This document shows positions 16,921 to 24,921 of a stretch of 36,312 bases of DNA, piece by piece. The notes under the pieces are model-generated. The model saw only the letters and a program-made list of their open reading frames with translations. It was not told where the DNA came from and ran no database searches. The DNA comes from DATLAN01 sp035527455 (GTDB lineage Bacteria > Planctomycetota > Planctomycetia > Pirellulales > Thermoguttaceae), in assembly GCA_035527455.1 (NCBI GenBank), contig DATLAN010000261.1, forward strand, positions 1 to 36,312. The letters run 5' to 3'. Positions within the stretch are counted from its first letter, which is position 1, and each line of letters starts with the position of its first letter. The position numbers and the translations under genes were made by a program.

Positions 16921-17172
16921 ATGCTTGTTCTGTCGAGACAACGGGATGAGAGCATAATAATCGGCGACCACATCGTGGTGACCGTTGTCGACATCCGCGG
17001 CGACAAGGTACGGCTGGGAATCGACGCCCCCCAGGAAATCCCCGTCCACCGTCGCGAGGTCTACGAGGCCATCCAGCAAGAGAATCGTCAGGCAGGCCGA
17101 TTGGAGCGCAAGGACACTCCAACGCTGGCAAGGTCATCTCCCAGCCGATCGACGGGAATGGCTGGGTCATAA
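16921..17172 (+). CDS. csrA: Translational regulator CsrA
   Basis: 83 residues. The CsrA core is clear: MLVLSRQRDESIIIGDHIVV, VVDIRGDKVRLGIDAP, EIPVHRREVYEAIQQEN. The RNA-binding residues near the N-terminus (L4, R6) and the conserved R in VHRREVY are present. The tail beyond residue 60 is longer than in E. coli and unstructured-looking. AAGGGAG precedes the ATG by 6 bp. CsrA homodimers bind GGA motifs in mRNA leaders and block ribosome access. In Bacillus subtilis the known target is the flagellin mRNA, antagonised by FliW; no fliW is in this window. The gene stands directly before fliC, with its own terminator after it. Confidence 0.95.
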   Translation: MLVLSRQRDESIIIGDHIVVTVVDIRGDKVRLGIDAPQEIPVHRREVYEAIQQENRQAGRLERKDTPTLARSSPSRSTGMAGS

Positions 17173-17216
17173 GCTGGCTGGCGGTAGCCGAGCTTGACGA
17201 TTATTCGGATTATTCG

Positions 17217-17256
17217 GGCCTCGCAAATGCCCGTGTGTGAATGCGAGGCCTTTTTT
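17217..17256 (+). terminator. Intrinsic terminator after csrA
   Basis: The stem GGCCTCGCA / TGCGAGGCC (9 bp, 16-base loop) is followed directly by six T. It separates csrA transcription from fliC. Confidence 0.88.
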
Positions 17257-17334
17257 CTTTCCCAGATCTTATCGGGTGCCGAGAAGGATCAGTGGGAGCA
17301 TGGAAAAAAAGTGACGGCCGGAACCTAAATTACC

Positions 17335-17362
17335 TAAAGCGTGTAAATTGTCTGGTCGATAT
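17335..17362 (+). promoter_or_regulatory. Sigma-28-type flagellin promoter
   Basis: TAAA-N16-GTCGATAT fits the sigma-D/FliA consensus TAAA-N14-16-GCCGATAT with one mismatch. It lies downstream of the csrA terminator and predicts a leader of about 230 nt before fliC. Confidence 0.68.
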
Positions 17363-17567
17363 TGACACATAGGTGCGACCGAAGCGAGAAAACCGTACAT
17401 GGTACCGGACGGGTCAATCGCAGTTTTCGATATCGCGCGAGTAGATTCGAGACACTGGAAACAAACTTTTTAGTCAGCAAGCTGCCTTTAAGGCTCTGCT
17501 TCCCAGCAAGGCGGCGTGCAGAGAAGTTTCTCCGGAATCGATAGCTCCCCGCAATCCGGCGAAGCTT

Positions 17568-17591
17568 GGACGTGACCCTATAAAGGAGGGG
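17568..17591 (+). promoter_or_regulatory. Candidate CsrA sites at the fliC ribosome-binding site
   Basis: The predicted fliC leader has GGA triplets at 17407, 17457, 17534, 17568 and 17585. The last lies inside the strong Shine-Dalgarno AAAGGAGGGG (17582-17591). The one before it sits in CTTGGACGT, close to the CsrA consensus, with 14 bases between the two GGAs. A CsrA dimer could bridge such a pair and hide the ribosome site. Confidence 0.5.
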
Positions 17592-17599
17592 TGTCTGAC

Positions 17600-19663
17600 A
17601 TGACACGAATCAATACTAACGTCAGCTCTCTTAACGCCCAGAAATCTCTGGCGCGATCGAACGCCTCGCTGCAAACGGCTCTGACACATTTGAGCACCGG
17701 TTTGCGGATCAACTACGGTAAAGACGACCCGGCCGGGTTGATTGCCAGTGAAGCACTCCGCAGCGACATCATCAGCGTGCAGCGGGCCATCACCAACAGC
17801 GAACGGGCCAACCAGGTGATTGTCACCGCCGACAGTGCGTTGGGTCAGGTCAGCGGCCTGTTGAACGACATTCGCGGGCTGGTCACGGAGGCAGCCAACC
17901 AGGGTGCCCTGAGCGACGACCAGATCGCGGCCAACCAGTTGCAGGTCGATTCCTCGCTGGAAGCCCTCAACCGCATCGCCCAGACGACCAGCTTCCAGGG
18001 CCGGCGGTTGCTCGACGGCAGCTTGGACTTCATCACCTCGACCACGCCGACCGGCAATTTCAACAACATCACCGATATGGAAATCAACCAGGCCAACCTG
18101 GGTGCCGCGAGCCAAATCGACTTGGAGATCGAGATCTCGTCTGCGGCCGAAACGGCGCAGATCACCATGACCGGCAACACCGACACGCAGGCCAGCGCCA
18201 CGCTCACCTTCGGTGCGGGAGCCCGGGTCACCGCCGCCAGCAGCGGTGCCGTGTTGGAGGTCTTCGCCAAGGACGGGCAAACCGGACTGACCGCCAAGAC
18301 CGTCACGTTGGCGACCGCCGCCATTGCCGCCGGGACAGCGACCGCCAGTTACGCCGCCGGCACCTTGACCCTATCGGTCTCCACTACCGGCGCTACTTCG
18401 CTTGCAACCATGATCGCGGCGATCCAGACCTATACGACGGAGTGGGACGCCGTCGACGTCGGCGCTGTCACGCAATTCGCCACCGACGACAGCGGGGCGG
18501 CCACCACGGCCGCCGCCACGATCGCCATCGCCGCCACCAGCAACGGCCCCGATTACAACAGCATGGCGATCAGCCTGACCGCCGCCGACGTCGGCGCGGC
18601 CACCCCGACGGCCGTGTACAGCGCGGCCGCCAATACGCTGATCATCACGATCGACGACGACGAGGCGACGGCGTTGACGGCCATCGAGACCGCCATTGAA
18701 ACGGCCACCGGCGCCAGCGGCGAGTTCGCGGCGACCATCACCGCGGGGGGCGATGCCAGACAGACCCTGATCGGCAGTACCGACCAGGACACCGGCGCCA
18801 CGGACAATACCCTGTACACCGGCGGCGGCGTGTTGGATAACACCCTCACCTTCGAACTGGCCGGCAACAGCGGCACCGAGGTGTTCACTTTCGATCAGTA
18901 CACCAAGATCTCGAAGATCGTCGAGGCCATCGACCTGGTGGCCGACGCCACGGGTGTGGACGCCTCGCAGACCGGCGGCATCCTCACGCTCGCGTCCACG
19001 CAGTACGGCGAGAGTGCGTTCGTCAAGGTCGACGTGATCAGCGAAGGGGCCGGCGGTGTCTTCGAATCCAGCCTCAGCGCCGCCCGGGACATCGGTACGA
19101 ATATCGCTGCCACGGTGAACGGGTTCACCGCCAGCGGCGACGGAAACACGCTGTCGGTCAACACGTCGATGATCGATCTGAAGGCCACCATCACGGCCGG
19201 CGCGACCGACACGATCACCTTCTCGATCACCGGCGGCGGGGCCCTGTTCCAACTCGGTCCCGACGTGGTCACCAACCAGCAGGCACGCATCGGCATCACC
19301 AGCGTGAACTCCGCCACCCTGCGGGGTTCCGCCGGACGACTGTATCTGCTCGGCGAAGGTCGATCGGCCGACTTGGCCTCCGATCCCACCACGGCCGCGC
19401 GGATCGTCGACCAGGTGATCACCAAGGTCGCTTCGCTCCGCGGGCGTCTCGGTGCGTTCCAGAAGACGACGCTGGATACGAATATCGCTTCGTTGAACGA
19501 TACCTTGGAGAACCTCACCGACGCCGAAAGCGCGATCCGAGACGCCGACTTCGCCAAGGAAAGCGCCGAGTTGACCCGATCCCAGATTCTGGTCCAGTCG
19601 GGCGTTTCGGTGTTGGCCATCGCCAACAGCAACCCGCAGAACGTGCTGGCCCTGTTGCGATAA
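17600..19663 (+). CDS. fliC: Flagellin FliC with large modular central domain
   Basis: 687 residues. The start is ATG 17600 with AAAGGAGGGG ending 8 bp upstream; a GTG at 17591 overlaps that site and is rejected. N-terminal D0/D1: TRINTNVSSLNAQKSLARSN through SLEALNRIAQTTSFQGRRLL (about 1-165). C-terminal D1/D0: about 590-687, with ESAIRDADFAKESAELTRSQ and the ending NPQNVLALLR. The centre holds two B-type modules like those in FlgL (about 205-298 and 308-400) and one IN-like module (about 411-488). These would form the outer surface of the filament. Transcription is likely from a sigma-28-type promoter and translation may be CsrA-controlled. A strong terminator follows, so fliD is probably separately transcribed. 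Confidence 0.96.
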   Translation: MTRINTNVSSLNAQKSLARSNASLQTALTHLSTGLRINYGKDDPAGLIASEALRSDIISVQRAITNSERANQVIVTADSALGQVSGLLNDIRGLVTEAANQGALSDDQIAANQLQVDSSLEALNRIAQTTSFQGRRLLDGSLDFITSTTPTGNFNNITDMEINQANLGAASQIDLEIEISSAAETAQITMTGNTDTQASATLTFGAGARVTAASSGAVLEVFAKDGQTGLTAKTVTLATAAIAAGTATASYAAGTLTLSVSTTGATSLATMIAAIQTYTTEWDAVDVGAVTQFATDDSGAATTAAATIAIAATSNGPDYNSMAISLTAADVGAATPTAVYSAAANTLIITIDDDEATALTAIETAIETATGASGEFAATITAGGDARQTLIGSTDQDTGATDNTLYTGGGVLDNTLTFELAGNSGTEVFTFDQYTKISKIVEAIDLVADATGVDASQTGGILTLASTQYGESAFVKVDVISEGAGGVFESSLSAARDIGTNIAATVNGFTASGDGNTLSVNTSMIDLKATITAGATDTITFSITGGGALFQLGPDVVTNQQARIGITSVNSATLRGSAGRLYLLGEGRSADLASDPTTAARIVDQVITKVASLRGRLGAFQKTTLDTNIASLNDTLENLTDAESAIRDADFAKESAELTRSQILVQSGVSVLAIANSNPQNVLALLR
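18212..19063 (+). other. Modular surface region of FliC (two B-type modules, one IN-like)
   Basis: Copies map to 18212-18493, 18521-18799 and 18830-19063. The B-type pair shares YAAGTLTLSV / YSAAANTLIITI strands, an AIQTYTT / AIETAIE helix and an ending around AVTQFAT / FAATITAGG. The IN-like copy has the TFELAGNSGTE strand, the KIVEAIDL helix and GGILTLAS. Boundaries are approximate. Confidence 0.55.
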
Positions 19664-19694
19664 GCCTAAGCAGTCTCGCCCACGAGAACCTCAG

Positions 19695-19733
19695 ACGGCC
19701 CGCCCTGCGATTCGGGGCGGGCCGTTTCTTTTG
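19695..19733 (+). terminator. Intrinsic terminator after fliC
   Basis: The stem ACGGCCCGCCC / GGGCGGGCCGT (11 bp, 9-base loop) is followed by TTCTTTT, 32 bp past the fliC stop. A strong stop is expected for a highly expressed flagellin gene. Confidence 0.88.
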
Positions 19734-19876
19734 GTTGGTCTGTTCCGGACGACCCGTCTTCCGTCGCAAACCCGCAAAGAGCAGAAAACTCCTAAACTTC
19801 GTGCCATCGATCGACCGATCCTTTTCCGATGTGACGGGGTAGACCCCCTATTCTCACAGGGTGCGCCGAGGGATCG

Positions 19877-22666
19877 ATGGGTCGGATCCAAACCAACATC
19901 GGGCTGATCACCGGCATCCCCATCGGGGACACGATCGAGCAGTTGATGAAATTGGCCGCCAGGCCCCGCGATCTGATCACCGAGCGGACCGACGACCTCA
20001 CGGCCGAACAGGTGGCCATTACCGACCTGATGGCCACGCTGGTCTCCGTGAAGTTCGTCTCGGACAATCTCGGCAAAGAGGGTCTCTACGACCGGCGGAA
20101 GGTCACCAGCAGCGACACGAGCGTCTTGACGGCCAGCTCCAGCGGCACGCCCCCGAAGGGAACCTATCAGTTCACCCCGCTGCGGACCGTCCAGAGCCAG
20201 CAACTGCTCGGCTCCGGTTTCAAGACCGACACCGAGTCGATCGGCGGCGGGCGGATCACCTTCCGCTTCGGCGACGACGTCCGCCGGAGCACCCCCTTGG
20301 AATACTTCGGCGGCGGTGCAGGCGTCCAACGCGGAATCATCCGCATTACCGATCGAAGCGGTGCCCGGGCGGACGTCGATCTGTCGACCGTCCGGACAGT
20401 CGACGACGTGTTGGAGGCGATCAACGGCCAGAGCGAAATCGACGTGACGGCCGTGGCCTACCGGGACGGCTTCCGCTTGATCGACAACACGGGTCAGACC
20501 GTCTCGAACCTCAAGGTGCAGGAAGTCAACGGCAGTACGGCCGCTTCGTTGGGCCTGGACGGGATCGACGTGGCCGGCGACGTGGCCGACGGCCGCGACA
20601 TGCTCCGGCTCTACGACGATCTCGATCTGGATGCGCTGAACGACGGCAGCGGCGTGCGAACTCACGTCGGCCTGCACGAGATCGAGTACACGCTGCGCGA
20701 CGGCAGCACCGGCAAGATCGATTTCTCGGTGATCCAGTCCGGCTCCTCCAACGTGCTCCAAGAGAAGACCTTAGGCGACCTGCTGGAGGCGATCAACGCC
20801 GCGGCGCCGGGCGACCTGCGGGCGGAAATCGCGCCCGACGGAGACCGCCTGGTGCTGACCGACCTGACCGAAGGCGGCGGAACGTTCGAGTTGGTCGCAG
20901 CCAACGGCATGACGACGCTCGCCGATCTGGGGCTCGAGGGCGCGACCGAGACCGACGGCGTGGTCGTCGGCCGACGGATCACCGGCGGCTCGCAGAGCGT
21001 GTTGCTGGCAAGCCTCGGCGGCGGCAGCGGATTGGGACCCTTGGGGACGCTCGAACTGCGCGACCGCAGCGGCGCTTCCGATACGGTCGATCTCTCCACG
21101 GTCGAAACACTCGAGGAGGTGGTCGACGCGATCAACGCGGCCGCCGTGAACGTCACCGCCCGAATCAACCGGGCGCGGAACGGGATCGAGCTGATCGATA
21201 CCAGCGGCAACCACACCGGCAACCTGGTCGTGGCCAACGCCGACGCCACCAACACGGCCGATGAATTGGGCATCGCCGTCGACGATGCCGTCGAAAGCGT
21301 CAACAGCGGCGATTTGCACCTGCAAATCATCGCCGAAAACACGCTGTTGGCCGATCTCAACGGCGGAGCCGGCGTCGCCAAAAGCACCTTCCGGATCGTC
21401 GACGGAAGCGGCCGGGAACGAAAACTCGACCTGAAGGCTCTGAACGTCGAAACCGTCGGCGACCTGATTCGGGCGATCAACGGGCTCGACCTCGACGTCC
21501 GTGCCGAAATCAACCGAACCGGCGACGGCATCCTGCTGTGTGACACGGGCACGGAGCCGGGAACCCTCCGGGTTCTGGAAGGAAACTCCACGACCGCCGC
21601 CGATCTGCACCTGCTGGGCTCTTCGACCGAAGTGGATCTCGACGGCGCGCTCACCCAAGTGATCGACGGCAGCACCACCTACACCATCGAACTCGACGAC
21701 GATCCGTCCACGACCGACGGCGTCCGCTCGCTCGCCGATCTCCGCCAGGCCATCAACGACCTCGGTGCCGGAGTGACCGCGATGATTTTTCGCGACGGCT
21801 CGAGTACCCCCTTCCGTTTGGGCCTCTCGAGCGATCGGCCGGGAGAAGCGGGCCGCCTGATCGTCGACACGTCGGCGATCGGCCTCGACGTGGAGGAGAC
21901 GGTCCGCGCCCGCGATGCCCTGTTGGTCTTCGGCGACGCGAGCATGGCGGCCACGAGCATCCTCGTTTCGTCCTCGTCCAACGTCTTCCGCGACGTCCTG
22001 CCGGACGTGACGTTGAAGATCTTGAAACCCTCCGACAAACCCGTCGTGTTGACCGTAGAAACCAGCGACACGGACCTGGTCGCTACCGTGCAGACGATAG
22101 TCGACAATTACAACAAATTTCGGACCAAGCTCAACGAACTGACCAGGTTCGACCCGGAAACGGGCAAGGGCTCCGTCTTGACCGGCGACGGGACCGCCCT
22201 GCGGCTGGACCTCGATCTGTCGGCCCTGCTCAGCGGACGATTCTTCGGCGCCGGATCGATCCAGTCGCTGGCGGAAATCGGCGTGGACTTCAAAAGCGAC
22301 GGCACCCTCGCGTTCGACAGCTCGAAGCTGAAGCTCAAGTTCGCCGACGATCCGTCGGCCGTCAAGGCGTTCTTCTCCACGAAGGGGTTGGGCGTTTCGG
22401 CGAAGTTCTCGGTGCTGCTCGAACAGCTCTCCGGCGTGGACAACTCGCTGTTGACCAATCGGGCCGACACCCTGTCGAACAAGATCGCTTCCAACCAGCA
22501 GCGCATCGACTTCTTGAACGAGCGGTTGGAGGCGGAACGGGAACGGCTCTACATGGAGTTCTATCGGCTGGAATCGGCCATCGCCAAGATTCAGAACGGG
22601 CTGTCGGTGATCGACGCGCTGAAACCGCTCGCGCCGTTGACCGCCGCCCCCAGGCTGGCGCAATAA
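19877..22666 (+). CDS. fliD: Flagellar filament cap protein FliD (HAP2), enlarged by tandem IN modules
   Basis: 929 residues, about twice the enteric length. The N-terminal FliD region (about 1-110, with GIPIGDTIEQLMKLAARPRD) and the C-terminal FliD_C coiled-coil domain (about 700-929, with VQTIVDNYNKFRTKLNELTR, LAEIGVDFKSDGTLAFDSSK and NRADTLSNKIASNQQRIDFL) are both complete. Between them are four clear tandem modules of about 90-110 residues (140-229, 247-355, 376-467, 489-582) and a weaker fifth (594-670). The common pattern is LNGGAGV, a strand with DRSG or DGSG, VDLSTVETV plus a DLIxAIN helix, NGIELIDT and a TAADLGL-like end. FliD caps the filament and directs flagellin folding. GAGGG precedes the ATG. 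No good promoter was seen in the 213-bp gap after fliC. Confidence 0.94.
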   Translation: MGRIQTNIGLITGIPIGDTIEQLMKLAARPRDLITERTDDLTAEQVAITDLMATLVSVKFVSDNLGKEGLYDRRKVTSSDTSVLTASSSGTPPKGTYQFTPLRTVQSQQLLGSGFKTDTESIGGGRITFRFGDDVRRSTPLEYFGGGAGVQRGIIRITDRSGARADVDLSTVRTVDDVLEAINGQSEIDVTAVAYRDGFRLIDNTGQTVSNLKVQEVNGSTAASLGLDGIDVAGDVADGRDMLRLYDDLDLDALNDGSGVRTHVGLHEIEYTLRDGSTGKIDFSVIQSGSSNVLQEKTLGDLLEAINAAAPGDLRAEIAPDGDRLVLTDLTEGGGTFELVAANGMTTLADLGLEGATETDGVVVGRRITGGSQSVLLASLGGGSGLGPLGTLELRDRSGASDTVDLSTVETLEEVVDAINAAAVNVTARINRARNGIELIDTSGNHTGNLVVANADATNTADELGIAVDDAVESVNSGDLHLQIIAENTLLADLNGGAGVAKSTFRIVDGSGRERKLDLKALNVETVGDLIRAINGLDLDVRAEINRTGDGILLCDTGTEPGTLRVLEGNSTTAADLHLLGSSTEVDLDGALTQVIDGSTTYTIELDDDPSTTDGVRSLADLRQAINDLGAGVTAMIFRDGSSTPFRLGLSSDRPGEAGRLIVDTSAIGLDVEETVRARDALLVFGDASMAATSILVSSSSNVFRDVLPDVTLKILKPSDKPVVLTVETSDTDLVATVQTIVDNYNKFRTKLNELTRFDPETGKGSVLTGDGTALRLDLDLSALLSGRFFGAGSIQSLAEIGVDFKSDGTLAFDSSKLKLKFADDPSAVKAFFSTKGLGVSAKFSVLLEQLSGVDNSLLTNRADTLSNKIASNQQRIDFLNERLEAERERLYMEFYRLESAIAKIQNGLSVIDALKPLAPLTAAPRLAQ
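20294..21886 (+). other. Four to five tandem IN modules in FliD
   Basis: Module DNA maps to 20294-20563, 20615-20941, 21002-21277, 21341-21622 and, weaker, 21656-21886. The copies are similar in protein pattern but not in DNA, so the duplication is old. Modules 1, 3 and 4 are most alike, each with a GGGAGV, GGGSGL or NGGAGV opening. Confidence 0.75.
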
Positions 22667-22701
22667 GACCGGATACCTCGCTGAATCGAAAGGAATCGTT
22701 C

Positions 22702-23235
22702 ATGGACCCCTCGGCGCGAAAACAGTACCTGGCCACCGATGTCCTCACGGCCACCCCGCAGAAGCTGCAACTGATGCTGATCGAGGCGGCCATCCGCTCG
22801 GCCGAAACCGCCCGCAGGAAATGGAAAGCCGAGAAGAACGACGAGGCCTGCGAGGCCCTGATCCACGCCCAGGACTGCATCGGCGAGATGCTCGCCGGCC
22901 TGAACAAGGAAGTGGACAGCGAGTTGACCAGGAAGGTGGCCGCCCTCTACGTGTTCGTTTTTCGCAGCCTGATGGAAGCCAACTACGATCGCGACGAAAA
23001 GAAGCTCGACGACGCGCTGGAAGTCTTGAAAGTCGAACGCGAAACGTGGCGCCAGGTTTGCGAGAAGCTCGGCAGCGAACTGCCCAACGAGAATGCGGCG
23101 TCGGTCGTCTCGCTGTCGGAGCAATTCCGCGGTGCTGCTGCAGCCAACACGCCCTGGTCGCCGCCGGTCGACTTCTCGGCACAGCCGGGCGTCCTCGAAG
23201 ATCCTTCTACGTCCGGCTTCTCGCTGGAAGCCTAG
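22702..23235 (+). CDS. fliS: Flagellin export chaperone FliS with C-terminal extension
   Basis: 177 residues; core FliS is about 130. Family features are RKQYLATDVLTATPQKLQLM near the N-terminus, AIRSAETARRKWKA, ELTRKVAALYVFVFRSLMEA and LEVLKVERETWRQVCEKL, giving the four-helix bundle that binds the flagellin C-terminus and prevents early polymerisation in the cytoplasm. Residues from about 132 on are a low-complexity, probably disordered extension. AAAGGA lies 8 bp before the ATG. The gene follows fliD by 35 bp and is likely co-transcribed with it, the usual order fliC-fliD-fliS. Confidence 0.93.
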   Translation: MDPSARKQYLATDVLTATPQKLQLMLIEAAIRSAETARRKWKAEKNDEACEALIHAQDCIGEMLAGLNKEVDSELTRKVAALYVFVFRSLMEANYDRDEKKLDDALEVLKVERETWRQVCEKLGSELPNENAASVVSLSEQFRGAAAANTPWSPPVDFSAQPGVLEDPSTSGFSLEA

Positions 23236-23561
23236 GCGCTTTGCGGGCGACCTTTCCGAATGCGCCCGACCCTTCCAACTGGGCAGCCCGCGCCTGCCCT
23301 GTCGGTCGTGGCTAATGTTCCGGGTGAACCGGTTCCGATGAATCGGGAAAGCGGGACCCTTGCCTGCCGTGTTCCGTCCTTCGACGACAAGTTCGGCGAC
23401 CCAGGTCTTTCAACTCCGCGCGACCGCGTTTCGCTCTCCCGCGATGAAGGTCTGCGCGGAACTCCGACCGACACGGCGGCTTTCACTTCGTCCAGCAGCA
23501 CGAGTCGTCAGCCGCGGCGCGATACCGGTCGTCGGCGTCGGCGTTTTCGGGAGGGCTCTCA
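23236..23561 (+). other. Gap between fliS and the PAP2 gene (326 bp)
   Basis: Short open frames exist on both strands, but all are arginine/serine-rich, lack a ribosome site and look like GC-rich chance frames. No repeat, clear terminator or promoter was recognised. The only functional sequence seen is GGGAGGG near the right end, which serves the next gene. Confidence 0.4.
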
Positions 23562-24677
23562 GTGGCGATGAGCAGACCGGATCGGATGGCGGCCGTCGTG
23601 TTCGTGGTGGTGTTGGCGCTTCCTTGCGGGGCGTGCCGGGGAAAGTGGCAATTCGCCAGGAGCGGATCTACTCCGACCGCTCAGCCGATCTCCGGCGTGC
23701 CGGCCGAGGTCGTGCCTGCGACGACCCCCGACGCGGGGCGGGAGTTCTACTACTGCCACTGGGACGCGCCCGGCGTGATCCCGGTCGGCTACACGGAGCC
23801 CGCGCCTGCGTTTCCTTCCTACGCAGAATCGGTCTTCGATCCCTCGCCGCTGGCGGCGGACGAATCGCCGTACGTGCCTCTGGCCGTGGACGAATCGCCG
23901 TACATGCCGCCAGTGGTGGACGAATCGCCGTACATGCCGCGCCGTCGCGGTGGGCAGCTCGGTGCCGGTTTCGGGCGGTGGTTCCGTGACGTGCCGAGCG
24001 ACTACCGGAACTATTACGGCTGGAATTCGATGCGGGATCTGCTCTTGGGTGTCGCCGGCGCGAGCCTGCTGGCCAACACGTCGTGGGACGAAGACTTCAA
24101 CCACTGGTATCAGCGCGACGTCCGCAGCACCGATACCGACGACTTTACCCAGGCGTGGAAGGTCTTCGGCGAAGGCCAAATCATCATTCCGGCCTTCGCG
24201 GCGTTGGGGATGCTCGGTGCGATATCCGAGGACCGGCCGCTGCTGGGCCGGGCGGGCGCTTACAGTGGTCGGGTCACGCGCGGCTATATGGTCGGTGTTC
24301 CGCCGATGCTCTTCACCCAGTTCCTCCTCGGCGGATCCCGCCCCGGAGAAACGGCCGTCGGCTCCCGCTGGAAACCGTTCGACGACGATAACGCGGTCAG
24401 CGGCCACGCCTTCATCGGCGCGGTGCCCTTCATCACGGCCGCCAGAATGGTCGAAAACCCCTGGGCCAAAGGCGCTTTGTACATGTGTTCCGGTTTCACC
24501 GCCTGGTCGCGGGTGAACGACGACCGCCACTATCTCTCCCAGGCCCTGCTCGGTTGGTGGATGGCCTACCTGGCCTGCCGTGCCGTGGACGAAACCGCCC
24601 GGCAGAACGAAAACCTGATCTTCACGCCGCTGGCCGGTCCGGGCATCACAGGCATCGGCGTGGTGATTCGCAGGTAA
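23562..24677 (+). CDS. PAP2-superfamily acid phosphatase-like exported protein
   Basis: 371 residues. The GTG at 23562 was chosen because GGAGG sits 7 bp upstream; ATGs at 23568 and 23583 are alternatives. A hydrophobic signal ends in LALPCGAC, possibly a lipoprotein site. A proline-rich linker contains three DESPY(V/M)P repeats (residues about 100-126). The C-terminal half is PAP2-like: SRPGE (259-263), the AVSGHAF motif with H282, and SRVNDDRHYLSQ with R317 and H323. Two usual catalytic-site residues differ: the lysine seven residues before the RP pair is Q253, and the aspartate four residues after H323 is Q327. PAP2 enzymes dephosphorylate lipid or other phosphate monoesters; activity here is uncertain because of these changes. 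Confidence 0.75.
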   Translation: MAMSRPDRMAAVVFVVVLALPCGACRGKWQFARSGSTPTAQPISGVPAEVVPATTPDAGREFYYCHWDAPGVIPVGYTEPAPAFPSYAESVFDPSPLAADESPYVPLAVDESPYMPPVVDESPYMPRRRGGQLGAGFGRWFRDVPSDYRNYYGWNSMRDLLLGVAGASLLANTSWDEDFNHWYQRDVRSTDTDDFTQAWKVFGEGQIIIPAFAALGMLGAISEDRPLLGRAGAYSGRVTRGYMVGVPPMLFTQFLLGGSRPGETAVGSRWKPFDDDNAVSGHAFIGAVPFITAARMVENPWAKGALYMCSGFTAWSRVNDDRHYLSQALLGWWMAYLACRAVDETARQNENLIFTPLAGPGITGIGVVIRR

Positions 24678-24684
24678 CGAAGAA

Positions 24685-24815
24685 GTAGGCCGGAACAAGA
24701 AGTAGGCCGGAACAAGCGCAGCGCAGTTCCGGCACGCGGTTTCATACGGCCTTTCCTCGTGCACGCGGTCCCAGCCGTCAAATGCCGGAACTGCGCTGCG
24801 CTTGTTCCGGCCTAC
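24685..24815. repeat. Large inverted repeat with 33-bp perfect arms
   Basis: Arms at 24702-24734 and 24783-24815 are perfect inverses (the left begins GTAGGCCGGAACAAG) around a 48-bp loop. An extra direct copy of the first 15 bases stands at 24685-24699. I recognise the arm as a dispersed repeat type of planctomycetes. It sits right after the PAP2 stop and may end its transcript. Confidence 0.85.
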
Positions 24816-24832
24816 GAGCCTACACGTTTTCG

Positions 24833-24860
24833 TTGACACGGCGCTGGCGGCGGTTACAAT
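24833..24860 (+). promoter_or_regulatory. Sigma-70-type promoter of the Tat-signal protein gene
   Basis: TTGACA and TACAAT are separated by 16 bp. The -35 box is perfect and the -10 has one mismatch. The predicted start is about 55 bases before the ATG at 24922. It follows the inverted repeat by 17 bp. Confidence 0.78.
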
Positions 24861-24921
24861 GTCGCATAGTTGATGTGCCCCTACAGTCAGGCGTCCCCTT
24901 TTCGACAAAGGACTCGCAGCC

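Noticed and set aside
17490..17525. GGCTCTGCTTCCC in the fliC leader as a decayed copy of the TTCCCAAGC repeat
   Set aside because: Only one arm is recognisable and the inverse is missing, so similarity by chance is likely.
19793..19821. Possible sigma-28 promoter before fliD (TAAA and ACCGATCC)
   Set aside because: The spacing is 17 rather than 14-16 and the -10 match is poor, so it is not listed as a feature.
23260..23571. Short frames on both strands between fliS and the PAP2 gene
   Set aside because: Low-complexity Arg/Ser/Thr composition, no ribosome site and no recognisable motif.
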